Source: Flaccisagitta enflata (Eukaryota > Chaetognatha > Sagittoidea > Aphragmophora). From it: a DNA stretch of 64,000 nt. A program made the translations under genes and the position numbers. Below the pieces are notes generated by a model, which made no database searches, had not been told where the DNA came from, and saw only the letters and a program-made list of their open reading frames with translations. Shown one piece after another: positions 45,630 through 56,179 of the stretch. Within the stretch, counting starts at the first letter, position 1. The number at the start of each line of letters is the position of its first letter. Location: assembly GCA_965153355.1 (NCBI GenBank), contig OZ231126.1:20088001-20152000 (forward strand), given 5' to 3'.

Positions 45630-45985
45630 CGACGATAGGGACCGACTCAACGATAGTGGCCGACTCGACCAGAGGGGCCGACTCGACCATAGGGGCCGAC
45701 TCGACCATAGGGGCCGACTCGACCATAGGGGCCGACTCGACCATAGGGGCTGACTCGACCATAGGGGCCGACTCGACCATAGGGGCCGACTCGACCATAG
45801 GGGCCGACTCGACCATAGGGGCCGACTCGACCATAGGGGCCGACTCGACCATAGGGACCGACTCGATCACAGGGGCCGACTCAACCATAGGGGCCAACTT
45901 GGCGATAGGGGCCAACTCCACCATAGGGGCCGACTCAACCATAGAGGCCAACTTGACAATAGGGGCTGAATTGACAATACGGGCC
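45630..45985. repeat. 18-bp minisatellite GGGGCCGACTCGACCATA, left array
   Basis: About 19 copies, most exact. The unit is a multiple of three and open in several frames, producing apparent SAPMVE and TIGADS repeat proteins. Confidence 0.96.
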
Positions 45986-46512
45986 ATCTCGATGTTCATG
46001 CACTCAGAGTTAAAGTCCGGGGACATAAAGGTCAACTTCAGCGCAGACAGTTAATATTTCTTTTAATCTATAGTATTTTATATACATTATGGTCAATCTT
46101 TTTTTCAGCGATGTCACTCATTAGGTTGGGAAGATATTTCACTTTTCCTTCTAGATCTACTTCCTTACTCGGATGAAGATGTATGTAAAGGTGATTTTTA
46201 TGGTGCGATTTTTCTTGTCATCATTGCTGTCTTACTATGCTGTAGGGAGTTACGCACTGGCGTTACTTCTTACCTTATCAATTTTTCCATGATACTTAAT
46301 TGCATTACAAAGCCTCATGCATGTAGTCAGATTTACCTTCATTAATGTGATGAACTGTCTGAGCATCTGTGTACCCGTCCCTCCATTTATTTTTTTTTTT
46401 TAGCCAGTTTGTCTCTCTTTCTTATTCGCGTATGGATACATTGGAATGTTAACTCTGACTTTGAGAAAATGTCGGTGGAGATGAGTTTTGAAAAGAAGTC
46501 ATAGAATAAGTG

Positions 46513-46701
46513 TTACCACCCTGTTAATCCATCTGGTAAAAGATTTACGGCAAAGACACCTCTCACAACCACTTCCTCATGCTCAGTAACTGCGTGGAGA
46601 TTTCCGATAAAATACGGGTAAAAAAATTCGCTTACAAACTTTTCTTCCAACACCCCTTTTGTCATAGGTTGTAAGTACAGGCCACATAATGCAATTTCCA
46701 C
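46513..46701 (-). pseudogene. Conserved peptide fragment, copy 1
   Basis: The frame includes MEIALCGLYLQPMTKGVLEE, EFFYPYFIGNLHAVTEHEEV and GVFAVNLLPDG. The inverted copy at 49045-49240 keeps the same frame with mainly conservative changes (CGLYLQPITNGALEE, HAITEHGEVV, GVFAANLLPDG) and no stop, which suggests it was once coding. I do not recognise the family. Confidence 0.4.
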
Positions 46702-47135
46702 TAGATAAGGTAACTTCTAAAGCCTTTATCTCCTAAACGAATTGAGCAAATGACCTCAATTTAGGCTCATTTTAAAGAAGTTTGTCTGCTCTTTAAAATG
46801 AGCCCAAATTGAGGTCATTTGCTCCATTCGTTTAGGAGCAACAGTCTTCCAAAGTTGATGTTATTTTCAGAAAAATGGCAAAGACCCTTGCTAGTTTGAG
46901 AGTTTGTATCTCTGAGACAAATTGAGCAAATGATCTAAACTTGGGCTTTTTTTAAAGAGCTGACAAAGCTTTAGAAAACGAGCTCAAGTACAACTTAAAG
47001 AGCGTGTATCTCTCAAACAAATAGAGCTAAAGACCTCAACTTAAGCATTAAAATGAGTTCAAATTGAGATAATTTGCTCTATTTGTTTAGGAGCAACCAT
47101 CTTTTAAAGTTGATGTCATTTTCAGAAATATGCAA
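46515..47135 (-). repeat. Left arm of a large inverted repeat
   Basis: 46523-46715 is the minus-strand coding-like block (see the next entry); 46735-47135 contains palindromic units of GAATTGAGCAAATGACCTCA. The whole arm pairs with 48543-49250 in inverted orientation, ~80-85% identical by eye, around a ~1.4-kb loop holding FB-A and HINE elements. Confidence 0.82.
46738..46835. repeat. Perfect-stem palindromic unit
   Basis: GAGCAAATGACCTCAATTTA with GGCTCATTTTAAAG pairs with CTTTAAAATGAGCCCAAATT and GAGGTCATTTGCTC, ~36-bp arms. Similar units occur near 46918-47092, 48586-48670, 48733-48830 and 48912-49012. Confidence 0.88.
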
Positions 47136-47236
47136 TGATGCTCAAAATCATGGAAGCTTTTATTTTCAGTCTGTCTGTCTGTCCATCTCTATGTAAGCCC
47201 CCCCCCCTGATGCCTTTCCAGCCCAAATCTGGCTTT

Positions 47237-47932
47237 CTGGGCCCCTAAGGGGAGGAAGTCCTGTAGAACACAGGGGGACTTTTGTTTGTCCATTCGTTTG
47301 TTTGTCCATTCGTCCCCCCCTCATAGGACCTCAAATCTGGCCTCGGTGACCTAAAATCTGGCTTCTGTGACCTAAAATCTGGCCTCTCAGGCCTCAAATT
47401 CAGCCTATCAGGCCTCAAATCCAGCCTCTCAGGCCTCAAATCCAGCCTCTCAGGCCTCAAATCCTGCCTCCCAGGCCTCAAATCCAATCTATCAGGCCTC
47501 AAACTTGGCCTCTCAGGCCTCAAATTAGGCTTCTCAGGCCTCAACTTAGGCTTCTCAGGTCTCAAATCCAAATTCTCAGGCCTCAAACCTGGCCTCTCAG
47601 GCCTCAAACTAGGCCTTTAAGGCCTCAAATTAGCCATCTAAGCCTCAATTTATTGCTCTCAGGCTTCAAATCAATCCTCTGACCTTTCAAGCCTAAATCT
47701 AGCTCTCTTCAGCCTCAAGTCGGCCCTCCGAAGCTTTAGATTGGCATTCTCAGGCTTTTGAAGGCCTTCAGTCAGCCCTCTATAGCATCTCATCCACTTC
47801 TTCAGGCAGGATGAACGAAAGTTCCCCTGTGTTCTACAAGACTTCATCTCCTTCGGGGCCGCTGCCTTGCTTCCCCTCACTCAAATTCACAATCACTCAA
47901 AGCAGGGCAACGGGTATTGCTGACCAGTCTTT
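47237..47932 (+). mobile_element. Foldback family FB-A copy with long 20-bp array
   Basis: The left arm GTCCTGTAGAACACAGGGGG (47254-47273) and right arm TTCCCCTGTGTTCTACAAGA are inverted. The array of GGCCTCAAATCCAGCCTCTC-type units spans 47328-47790. The tail CAAAGCAGGGCAACGGGTAT and TGCTGACCA follows. Confidence 0.8.
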
Positions 47933-47940
47933 TGGACTAA

Positions 47941-48161
47941 AACAAGTGACGCGGGATTATAATCTTGTTGCGGACAGGTGGGCAGCGGCATCCACACCCC
48001 CCATCCACACCCCAAACCCTATCCCACACACACAAACATACACAATTGTATCTAAAACACTTGTTATCCCACTTTTCAACTTGATGACCCCACACCAACG
48101 GACCAACAGACTGACAGACAAAGCCTCAAGATCATAAGGTTGCCTGTCCACAATTAAAAAA
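47941..48161 (+). mobile_element. HINE-2 copy
   Basis: AACAAGTGACGCGGGATTAT, TTGCGGACAGGTGGGCAGCG, ACACACAAACATACACAA, ACGGACCAAC and the end GGTTGCCTGTCCACAATTAA. It abuts the FB-A tail. Confidence 0.8.
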
Positions 48162-48279
48162 AGCCTCCCAAACTTCTTATCAGGCGTTTAAGACCTCATA
48201 TTATTCATTTATGACCTCATATCAGGCTTTGTCAGCCTCATCAATGAGTGGCTAGTTGATGCAATTCGCAAATTTGCCC

Positions 48280-48543
48280 ATCTATCAATTTTCCTTCACG
48301 ACTAACCAACTAACCAATCAAGTGACAAAGTCTCTTTTTGATGTGCGTTGGCGCACATAAAAATCTTTCAAAATTTTTTTGATTGCGTCCATGTGACTAA
48401 CCAACCTGCTTTGTCCATCCATACATCCATCTGTCTATCTATCCATCCATCGATCGGTCAAGCTATACTTTTTTTGTTTCTTTTTGGCGTTTATGGGTGG
48501 TTATTACAATACTGCTGCCACCCACCAGCACGCAACTTAGCAT
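48280..48543. mobile_element. HINE-3-like end followed by HINE-1 (-) copy
   Basis: 48310-48363 ends in GATGTGCGTTGGCGCACATA (stem TGTGCG/CGCACA). 48368-48543 is a minus-oriented HINE-1: TTTGATTGCGTCCATGTGAC, TCCATCCATC repeats, TTTGGCGTTTATGGG and CCACCAGCACGCAACTTAGC. Confidence 0.6.
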
Positions 48544-49250
48544 TTTCTGAAAATAACTTTAACATTGAAAGACAGTTGCTCCTAAATGAATTAAGCATAT
48601 GTCCTCAATTTGAGCTAATTTTTAAGAGCACTGTCTGTTCTTTAAAATGAGCCCATGTTGAGGTCTTAAGCTCTGTTTGTTTAAGAGATGCAAGCTCTTT
48701 AAGTTGTAAGGGTCTTAGCCATTTTTCTGAAAATAACGAATTGAGCAAATGACCTAAACTTATTTTACGATTTAAAGAGCTCTGTCTGTTCTTTATAATG
48801 AGCCCAAGTTGAGTTCATTTGCTCATTATGTTGAAGAGATGCCTACTCTCAAAGTAGTATGGGTCTTTGCCATTTTTCTGAAAATTACATCAACTTTGGA
48901 AGACTCTTGCTCCTAGATGAATTGAGCAAATGATCTCAACTTGGGCTCATTTTAAAGAGTTTTGTTTGCTCTTTAAAATGAGCCCAAGTTGAGGTAATTT
49001 GCTCAATTCGTTCAGGAGATATAAGCTTAAGAAGTTACCTTATCTTATGGAAATTGCTTCATGTGGCCTGTACTTACAACCCATAACAAATGGGGCGTTG
49101 GAGGAAAAGTTTGTAAGGGAATTTTTTTGCCCCTATTTTATCGTTAGTCTTCATGCAATAACTGAACACGGGGAAGTGGTTTTGAAAGGTGTCTTTGCCG
49201 CAAATCTTTTACCAGATGGAATTAACAGGGTGATACCTTTTTCTTCCAAT
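48543..49250 (+). repeat. Right arm of the large inverted repeat, with conserved peptide copy 2
   Basis: Three palindromic GAGCAAATGACC units (48586-49012) precede the peptide-like block 49045-49240 (MEIASCGLYLQPITNG). Similarity to the left arm ends at AACAGGGTG near 49232. Confidence 0.82.
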
Positions 49251-49384
49251 TTTTTAAAGAAAAATGTTTGTGAAACATCATAATGAGTAATGCTGAAGAC
49301 TTGTGAATACCACAGTTTTATTCAGCGCCCTCACTTTAGTCAAATTGCAAAAAATCTTTTTCGAGTGAGCTTTTTTACCCCCGC

Positions 49385-50440
49385 TGATATCGCCGCCTAT
49401 GATAGGGGCCGACTTGTTGATAGGGGCCGACTTGACAATAGGGGTCGACTTGTTGATAGGGGCCGACTTGACAATAGGGGCCGACTTGACGATAGATAGG
49501 GGCCGACTCGTCAATAGGGCCGACTCAATAAGGGCCAACTTGACATAGGGGCCGACTTGACATTAGGGGCCAACTTGACAATAGGGGCCGACTTGACAAT
49601 AGGGGCGACTTGACAATAGGGGCCGACTTGACGATAGGGGCAGACTTGACAATAGGGGCAGACTTGACAATAGGGGCCGACTTGACAATAGGGGCCGACT
49701 TGACAATAGGGGCCTTGACAATTGACAATAGGGGCAACTTGACAATAGGGGCAGACTTGACGATAGGGGCCAACTTGACTATAGGGGCAGACGTGACGAT
49801 AGGGGCAGACTTGACGATATGGGCCGACTTGACGAAAGCGGCCGACTCGACAATAGGTGCCGACTTGACAATAGGCGCCGACTCAACGATAGGGGCCAAC
49901 TGGACAATAGGGTCGACTCTACAATAGGGGTTGACTCGACAATAGGGGCCAACTTGACAATAATGGCTGACTCAATGATAGGGACCAACTCGATGATAAG
50001 GGCCAACTCGACCATAGGGGCCGACTCGCTTATAAGGGCTGACTCAACCATAAGGGGCCAACTTGATGATAGAGGCTGACTCTACAGTAGCGGCCAACTC
50101 GTTGATAGGGGCCAACTTGACAATAGGGGCTGACTTGACCATAGGGGTTGACTGAACAATCGGGGCTGACTTAACAATAGGGGCCGACTTGACAATAGGG
50201 GCCGACTTGAATACAGGGGCCGACTTGATGATAGGGGCTGACTTGACGATAGGGGCCGACTTGACAATAGGGGCCAACTCGATGATAGGGGTCGACTTTA
50301 CAATAGGGGTTGACTCGACAATAGGGGTTGACTCGACGATAGGGGCCAACTCAACACTAGGGGCCGACTTGACAATAGGGCCAACTAGACGATAGGGACG
50401 GATTTTGCAATACGGGCCGACTCCACTAAATGGGCTAACT
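49385..50440. repeat. 18-bp minisatellite GGGGCCGACTTGACAATA, right array
   Basis: About 58 units, more diverged than the left array, in the same orientation although the sequence between the two arrays is inverted. Confidence 0.96.
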
Positions 50441-50514
50441 TGAGCGACACGACAACATGGGGCGCCTGTACAGAAAGGGGCGAATATACAAAAAGACCAA
50501 TGGCAGCTTTAATA

Positions 50515-50700
50515 GGCCAATGGCAGCCTGGATGGGTGGGCCGGAGCGAAGAATCTGAAAAAGTGACTTTGGGATGGACGGCAGGACAGACGGACATACA
50601 CACACAGTTACACACACACACATATACACATACACACATAAAGGCGGAAATGCGACAAGGGAAACCAACATACCAACATTTTCATCCACTTTTTTATCAT
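50515..50700 (+). other. HINE fragment and (CA)n
   Basis: GGATGGGTGGGCCGGAGCG and GGATGGACGGCAGGACAGAC resemble HINE-1; CACACACA at 50600-50638. No hairpin end. Confidence 0.4.
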
Positions 50701-51184
50701 CTTTTTTTTAGCTTATAACTCAGTTGTTTTTCAAAGGATTTGCAGAAAATTGGTGACGGTTAGAAAGATCTTGAAAAGATCTTTAAAATGGGACCAATCT
50801 GGCATTTATAGCTTCATCCGTTTAAAAGATACAAGCAAAACAAGATTGACTGTCTAAAAAATGGGAAAATTCTATGACCTGTACCCCATGAAGGTCAAAC
50901 GCAGTTTTACGCAAAATCTGGCCTCAGGAACATTTGAAAACTGGTGAATTCTCTCTATCATACCAATATGCTATATAAAACTGCAAAACATCTATCAGCA
51001 CTGTTGATATCAACCCCAAATTGGTGAAAACATATGTGTGTGACGATAATTATGAGACAGATGTTAGAGACCTGGGGTTGATCTAGAATGAAAGAAAATT
51101 CAAAAATCTTTAAAATCAGTTGAACAAAAAAAATTTGAATTCCACTCTTCCACTCCGCTTCAATAGGGTGCGGGTTTTTTTTTT
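50701..51184. other. AT-rich noncoding, no feature seen
   Basis: Nothing recognised. Confidence 0.6.
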
Positions 51185-51335
51185 ATTCGCGTAGTATTTA
51201 CGGCAGCATTAGTCGCAGACGGGTGGGCAGGAGCGGAAAACCTTGAAAAGCAACTGTTTCACGGACGGACCGATTGACCAACCAACCAAACGAACGAAAA
51301 GTGTCTTATAGAGTCGCGTGTGCGCAACTAAAAAA
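51185..51335 (+). mobile_element. HINE-1 copy
   Basis: AGTCGCAGACGGGTGGGCAG, GGAGCGGAAAACC, ACGGACGGACCG and the end GAGTCGCGTGTGCGCAACTA. The 5' ACAAGG end is eroded. Confidence 0.65.
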
Positions 51336-51404
51336 GAAGAAAGAAAGGGAGAAGCAAAAGAAGAAGTATAAATGAAAGAAAAAGAATAAGGCGCAGGCGC
51401 ACAT

Positions 51405-51635
51405 ATGTGCACACACACGCGCGCGAGCACACACACACACACACGCACACACACACACACGTGGTCGAGATAACATAACATTAGGGTTGAGTAGTAATGT
51501 TGTCCAACTTTCATATACACTTTATTTTTTATAAGAACCTCACTTTTTTTCTGAAGCCTTCAAAAGAGATAGAGATAGCTACTAGTAAAATAACTACAAC
51601 GTTCTTAATTTTTGAACAATTTCAAGGCTTGATCT

Positions 51636-51734
<99 letters not shown>

Positions 51735-51735
51735 T
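51405..51735. repeat. (CA)n and (CT)n microsatellites
   Basis: (CA)n 51408-51462; (CT)n 51638-51732. Confidence 0.97.
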
Positions 51736-52430
51736 GTATACCCGTGTAAGTCAGGAAATAGTGTATAAATGTCCGTTTCAACTCATTCAATCAGTTGGTT
51801 GAAATGGGACCCTCACTTTCACACAGCATCAAGGTAGCGATCGACACAGATTTATCTCAGCGTCAGTCAATGATGAAGAGCCTAAAATTGCCAGCGTTTG
51901 GTAAAATTCTCCCAAGAAAATGATTTTTAGACATTCTAGAATTTAACGACGATTAAATCGAGCGAAAACAGGCTGTGAGAAATAAAAAGAAAAACAAAAT
52001 CAGCGTTCAAAAAGTCGGACCTATCCGGGAAATGTCGTCTGAACATTGTACAAAGGATATTAAAGGCTCGTCAACGAAGATGAACGCATCGTCGGCCCGG
52101 ATCGGCTCAGTAGCAGATGGCAACAATTTCAGGAAAAAATACTTCTCGACGTGTTTGAAAAGCAATCAATAGTTCACGATAACAAGCACAAAAAGTAAGC
52201 TATATACCACCAGATTTCGTTGTGAAGCGTGTTCACATTGAGGGATAACGGGATAAGGAAAGTTACGTAAAATCTTAACTTGGGCCTAGTTTGCGGCATA
52301 TATCTCATATAGCCTAATGAGCTCTTGCGTGGTGACTAGGGGTTGTATAACGATACTGAGGATATATCTTTTACATTGCCAAGTACAAAACCGTGGATTC
52401 TGGAGGACCTCCTTTGGTGACATCATAGTG
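51736..52430. other. Noncoding right end of insert 2
   Basis: No supported ORF. The last bases read GGTGACATCATAGTG, the right TIR. Confidence 0.6.
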
Positions 52431-52435
52431 TATCG

Positions 52436-52890
52436 GACGCAAAAGGGAACACGTATGAGGAGAAGTCGAAGGACGTAGGCCTAATGTAGGCCTAACGTAG
52501 GCCTAACGTAGGCCTAACGTAGGCCTAACGTAGGCCTAACGTAGGCCTAACGTAGGCCTAACGGAGAGAAGAGAAAGAGGCGACGCAATAGAGGCATTCA
52601 AGACGCTGAATGGCTTCAATCACGTGGACAAGAATCGATGGTTTGACATAGAGACGGAGGAGAAAAGACCAACAAGACAGAATGTGATGATCACCGAGGA
52701 AGGAGAGAAACGAAAAAACAATGTGCTAAGAGTAGAGACTGCTCGACTAGAAATCAGAAAGAATTTCTTTAATATAAGGGCGGCAAATGTCTGGAATAAA
52801 ATTCCAGACGAAGTGAGAGAAAAGAAGACTGTGAACGGATTCAAAGCGGCGTATGATGGGTGGAAAAGTGGAAATCCAAAAGGAGTATAG
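52436..52890 (+). pseudogene. CR1-like LINE ORF2, C-terminal part
   Basis: GAC GCA AAA continues the frame from 42362 (DAKGNTYEEKSKDVGL), is shifted by an 11-bp repeat expansion, then continues as ERRERGDAIEAFKTLNG, NNVLRVETARLEIRK and VWNKIPDEVREKKTVNGFK to TAG at 52888-52890. These are the characteristic C-terminal motifs of CR1-group ORF2 proteins. Confidence 0.92.
52475..52563. repeat. 11-bp minisatellite born inside CR1 ORF2
   Basis: Eight copies of GTAGGCCTAAC, the first with one T. One unit would keep the frame (VGL-TERRERGD); seven extra units add 77 bases and shift it. Confidence 0.93.
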
Positions 52891-53035
52891 TAGCACGGAG
52901 ACAAAAAAAAACTCAAAAAAGATGAGAAGAGAAAAAGCTACTATACACACGGATGAATGCGTCACGAGGCCCCCGCAATGCAAACAGGAGTTCGCCTAGG
53001 GGCGCTAAAGCCTTACCTAACTTACCTTACCAAGT
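52885..53035 (+). other. CR1-like LINE 3' UTR with stem-loop and short terminal repeats
   Basis: GTATAGTAGC (52885-52894, containing the stop) pairs with GCTACTATAC (52937-52946). The tail CTTACCTAACTTACCTTACC at about 53013-53032 resembles the short 3' repeats that end CR1-group LINEs. Confidence 0.6.
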
Positions 53036-53044
53036 CAAAGCTAA

Positions 53045-53490
53045 GAGATGCCTCTTCTAATCAAAAGTCCCCTGAGGCCTCTCAGGCCCTAAGCCCTTAA
53101 AGATTCTGAATCAGCCCTCTGAGACCCAAAATCAGCTCTCTACTCTCTTTGGCCAGATAAGTACCCTGTGAGAACTCAAATTTGCCCTTTCAGACCTCAT
53201 CTGCTCTCATCCTTGACCTCAAATAATCTCCCTGAACCATCAAATCAGCCCCTGAATGCCTATTTTCTGGACTCAAGCAATCAAGCCATTGAAGCCCTAA
53301 ATCAGCTCTCAGAGACCTCAAATGTGCCATTTTCCATGTGCCGTTTTAGAACATTTGGCAATTAATCCGTGTTCTATATACAGGATATCGACCCTTTGGA
53401 GCTGCTACCCTACTCCCACTCTAGTTCTTTAGCTGATCATTTCAAGCAAGGCATCGGGTACCGCTTACCATTTGCAATCCTTGGATGACT
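53045..53490 (+). mobile_element. Foldback family FB-A copy, left arm missing
   Basis: CCTCAAATCAGCCCCTGA-type repeats; right arm CGTGTTCTATATACAGGATA and CGACCCTTTGGAGCTGCTAC; tail GCATCGGGTACCGC and CAATCCTTGGATGACTAG. Confidence 0.7.
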
Positions 53491-53528
53491 AGATGTTTTT
53501 GTTGTTGTAGTGTTTGTTTTTTGTTCTA

Positions 53529-53559
<31 letters not shown>

Positions 53560-53666
53560 TTTTTCTTTTTTTCTTTTTTTCTTTTTTTTTTTGTTATTTT
53601 GAGGCTTTGGCTGACAAGACTGAACTTAGTCAAAGTACATTTTCAAACTTAAATGTATTTTTAAAG

Positions 53667-55370
53667 GCTGTGGTGGAAAAGGTTGCACTTGGACTATCTG
53701 CAAGGAACGAAATCACCAATGCAGTAACAAACCTCGCATGAGAACAGTTCACAATTACAAATGCACGAGTCCTTGTCGATCTGATGGTGGTAATGAAAAA
53801 GGCTACAGCTGGTGCTGGGTTAAGCCAAATCAAAAGGCGTGGGATTATTGTTGCTATACGGGTAAGAATAGACATTATGAAATCGGCATTTTTACGGACA
53901 ACTTTATACGATGGATGAAGAATGAGGGAAGAAATGTAACAGATTCATGAAATATTCATATATCCTCTGTTACTCTCCTCTATTTCCACGATTTTTCACC
54001 GTTTTTGAGCAGCGGCCCCAAACGGCCAATGTCCTGTAGGACACAGGGGTGAATTTCCATATATCCATACATCCATCCATCCCCCCCCCCCCGAGCTTCT
54101 CTAGCCTCAAATTCTCATTGAATAACATGGGAAATTGATTAAATGCAAGGTTCTCATTGAATAAAATGGAAAATTGATGAAGAATGAAAAAAATATAAAA
54201 TTCCCATTGAACATGGCAATTGATGAGAAAGTGAAAAAAAATGAAAAACCCCTATTGAATATCATGGAAAATTGCTCCAAAGGCCTCACATATGCCCTCT
54301 CGGGACCTATGAAAATTCACCCGTGTCCTACAGGACATCGGCCCTTTGAGGCCGCTGCCCTGCTCTCACTCTACTTCTTCAGCTATCCAAGCGGGGCATC
54401 GGGTACCGCTGACCATGTGCGATCCTTGGATGACTTTTTTTTTCTACATTTATGAGCCACAATTAATGGGTGCAGACGTCATTAAAACGCCATTTAAACG
54501 TCATTTAAACGTTGCCTCCGCGTATCATTTGATCTGATCATCTACTCTGTTTACCATATTCTTTTTTTAGGTGCGCCTATCCGGTCGTGTCTGTCCGTCA
54601 GTCAGTCAGTCTCGCCGTCACGCGGACATTTGATGATCCGCAAGGCGCACCTACTTGGCCTACTTGGCCTTGTTTTTATATTGGAATGCTCTCAATATTT
54701 TCTGCCTCAGGTGATAAGTGCGGCGTGGTGAGAAAAGCTGACCAAGAAAGCGGAAAAGACATGTGCTACACCAAAGCTGAACAAAAATGGCCGATGCAAT
54801 GCAAAGAGAAAAACGCGGCAGTTCCCTTGCCAGTTGATTATGAATCGCCCTCAGCGCCTTGGGAGAAGGGGACAATTTTTCGTGAGTAATATGAAAATAC
54901 TTTGGGAAGAGGATAAAACTATTGTCCATGACTCTTTAAAATTAAATTCTGTTTCTTTAAAATCCCTAATTTCATTCCTTCATTCATCGATTCATTCATT
55001 AATTCATTTATTTATTCATTCATTCATTTATTCAATCATTTTTTTCTCATTTTTGAGGGTGAGGGGCTTGTCGGAATCTTTTCATCAACTTCTTTTATCC
55101 AATTCCTTTTACTTTTTCCTACTCACATTGTTGCACTTCTGACTTCATTCAGGTTTGAGTCTTGGCCTAGGACTATCCGGTCTCTTCCTTATCATTGTTT
55201 ATTTTGTTGCAAGAAAGGTTGCTTTTGACAAAAGAAAACCAAATGCGGCGTCGAGGCCAAGGCCAAAGGCGAAGCAACAGTCACAGTCAAACTCAAAGCC
55301 AAAGCCAAAGGCAAAGCAACAGTTAAACTCAGAGCCTAAGGCAGAGCCACGAATATCAAGATCCACGTAG
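53667..55370 (+). CDS. Cysteine-rich type I membrane protein, last three exons
   Basis: Exon 53667-53861 follows TATTTTTAAAG and ends before GTAAGA. It reads GCTWTICKERNHQC, KCTSPCRSDGG and GYSWCWVKPNQKAWDYCC. Exon 54711-54881 follows TCTGCCTCAG and ends before GTGAGT; it reads DKCGVVRKADQESGKDMCYT and KWPMQCKEK. Exon 55153-55370 follows CTTCATTCAG. It holds a transmembrane helix (LGLGLSGLFLIIVYFVARK) and a Lys/Pro/Gln-rich cytoplasmic tail (PKAKQQSQSNSKPKPKA), ending in TAG at 55368-55370. The first two exons are symmetric 1-1 and all junctions are phase 1, the pattern of shuffled extracellular modules. Upstream exons, including the signal peptide, are not identified; 19926-20018 is a candidate. 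Family not recognised. Confidence 0.78.
54011..54440 (+). mobile_element. Foldback family FB-A copy in intron of the cysteine-rich gene
   Basis: AGCAGCGGCCCCAAACGGCC and GTCCTGTAGGACACAGGGG at the left; CCGTGTCCTACAGGACATCG and GCCCTTTGAGGCCGCTGCCC at the right; tail GGGCATCGGGTACCGCTGAC. The interior is short and the 20-base repeats mostly lost. Confidence 0.82.
54566..54676 (-). mobile_element. HINE-3 copy in the same intron
   Basis: TTTTTTTAGGTGCGCCTATC, GTCCGTCAGTCAGTCAG and the end AAGGCGCACCTACTTGGCC with TACTTGGCCTTGTTTTT. It ends about 35 bases before exon 54711. Confidence 0.75.
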
Positions 55371-56179
55371 GGCGAAAAAGTGCTTACAAATCTCAACTAA
55401 TTAGCGTCTTCCTCAAAAGGAGTCTCTGTATTCAAAGTGACTGTTAAACAGAGATGCAGAAGCGGGAGATTTTAAAACCACTCTCGCTTTCGCTTCCATC
55501 ACAGACGATTGAAATGTGATGACTTCTGTTTCCACTTCCGCTTTAAAAGCGTATCTTCTATCTCCGCTTTCGCTTTCGCCAATGCAGAGGGCGAAGCTTC
55601 TGTTTCCGCTGCCGCTTCCACTTTTGCTTCCGCTTTCCCTTCCCTTCAACACTGCTGATTGCGTCATGCGTCACAGACTTACCCTCGTTTCAGCCTATTT
55701 TTTCATCCCAGCAAAAAAAAGGGAAGGGAGGACAGAAAAAAGAGAAGAAAGGAAGAAAGCGGAAAAAGCAATATTATGAGAAATTTTCTTATATACAGAT
55801 TTAATCATTATTAAGGTCCATGATAAACGGTCGGGGCACTCTTTCATACATGATGGGCATAGTTCAAGGTTGAATCATTGAAACTGGTTTTGAATTGTGC
55901 GGAAAACAGTGATGGTTCCTCTCTTTTAAAAACTACAAAAACATCAAAATTCAAAAAGATGGGGCTTATATAGCTCGAGCCCTTTTCGGAAGCTTTCTGC
56001 AGCTAAAGCCTTTGTTTTCATGAGAAAAACAGCACTCGAAATTTGTTTCTTTTTCATTGTACACCGATAAACTTTAAAATAGAAAAGAAGAAATGTCACT
56101 ATGATAGCTTGGTTACATATGATGGGAGCATTCTGACAAGTGTTATCCCGCTGATCATGAGCAATCCATGGATGGATGG

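Larger units (their letters stand above)
42363..52430. mobile_element. Insert 2: Transib/RAG-like-ended transposon, 10.1 kb
   Basis: The left end is CACCATGATGTCACC and the reverse complement of the right end is CACTATGATGTCACC (14 of 15 identical). TATCG is duplicated at 42358-42362 and 52431-52435. Removing the insert restores the LINE frame (RLLS then DAKGNTYEEK). Transib and RAG-type transposons have TIRs starting CAC, often CACTATG or CACWATG, and make 5-bp duplications; CACTA elements share the start but give 2-3 bp. No RAG1/Transib transposase core was recognised, so it is probably non-autonomous. It carries HINE, foldback and minisatellite DNA. Confidence 0.8.

Noticed and set aside
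45481-46054. Frames with SAPMVE and TIGADS repeats on both strands
   Set aside because: 18-bp minisatellite is open on both strands; no non-repeat protein sequence.
49525-50349. KSAPIV repeat frames
   Set aside because: Same 18-bp minisatellite.
52391-52430. RSS-like nonamer near the right end of insert 2
   Set aside because: GGTTTTGT is in the reverse orientation to a recombination-signal nonamer and has no partner at the left end; not evidence of a RAG-type signal by itself.
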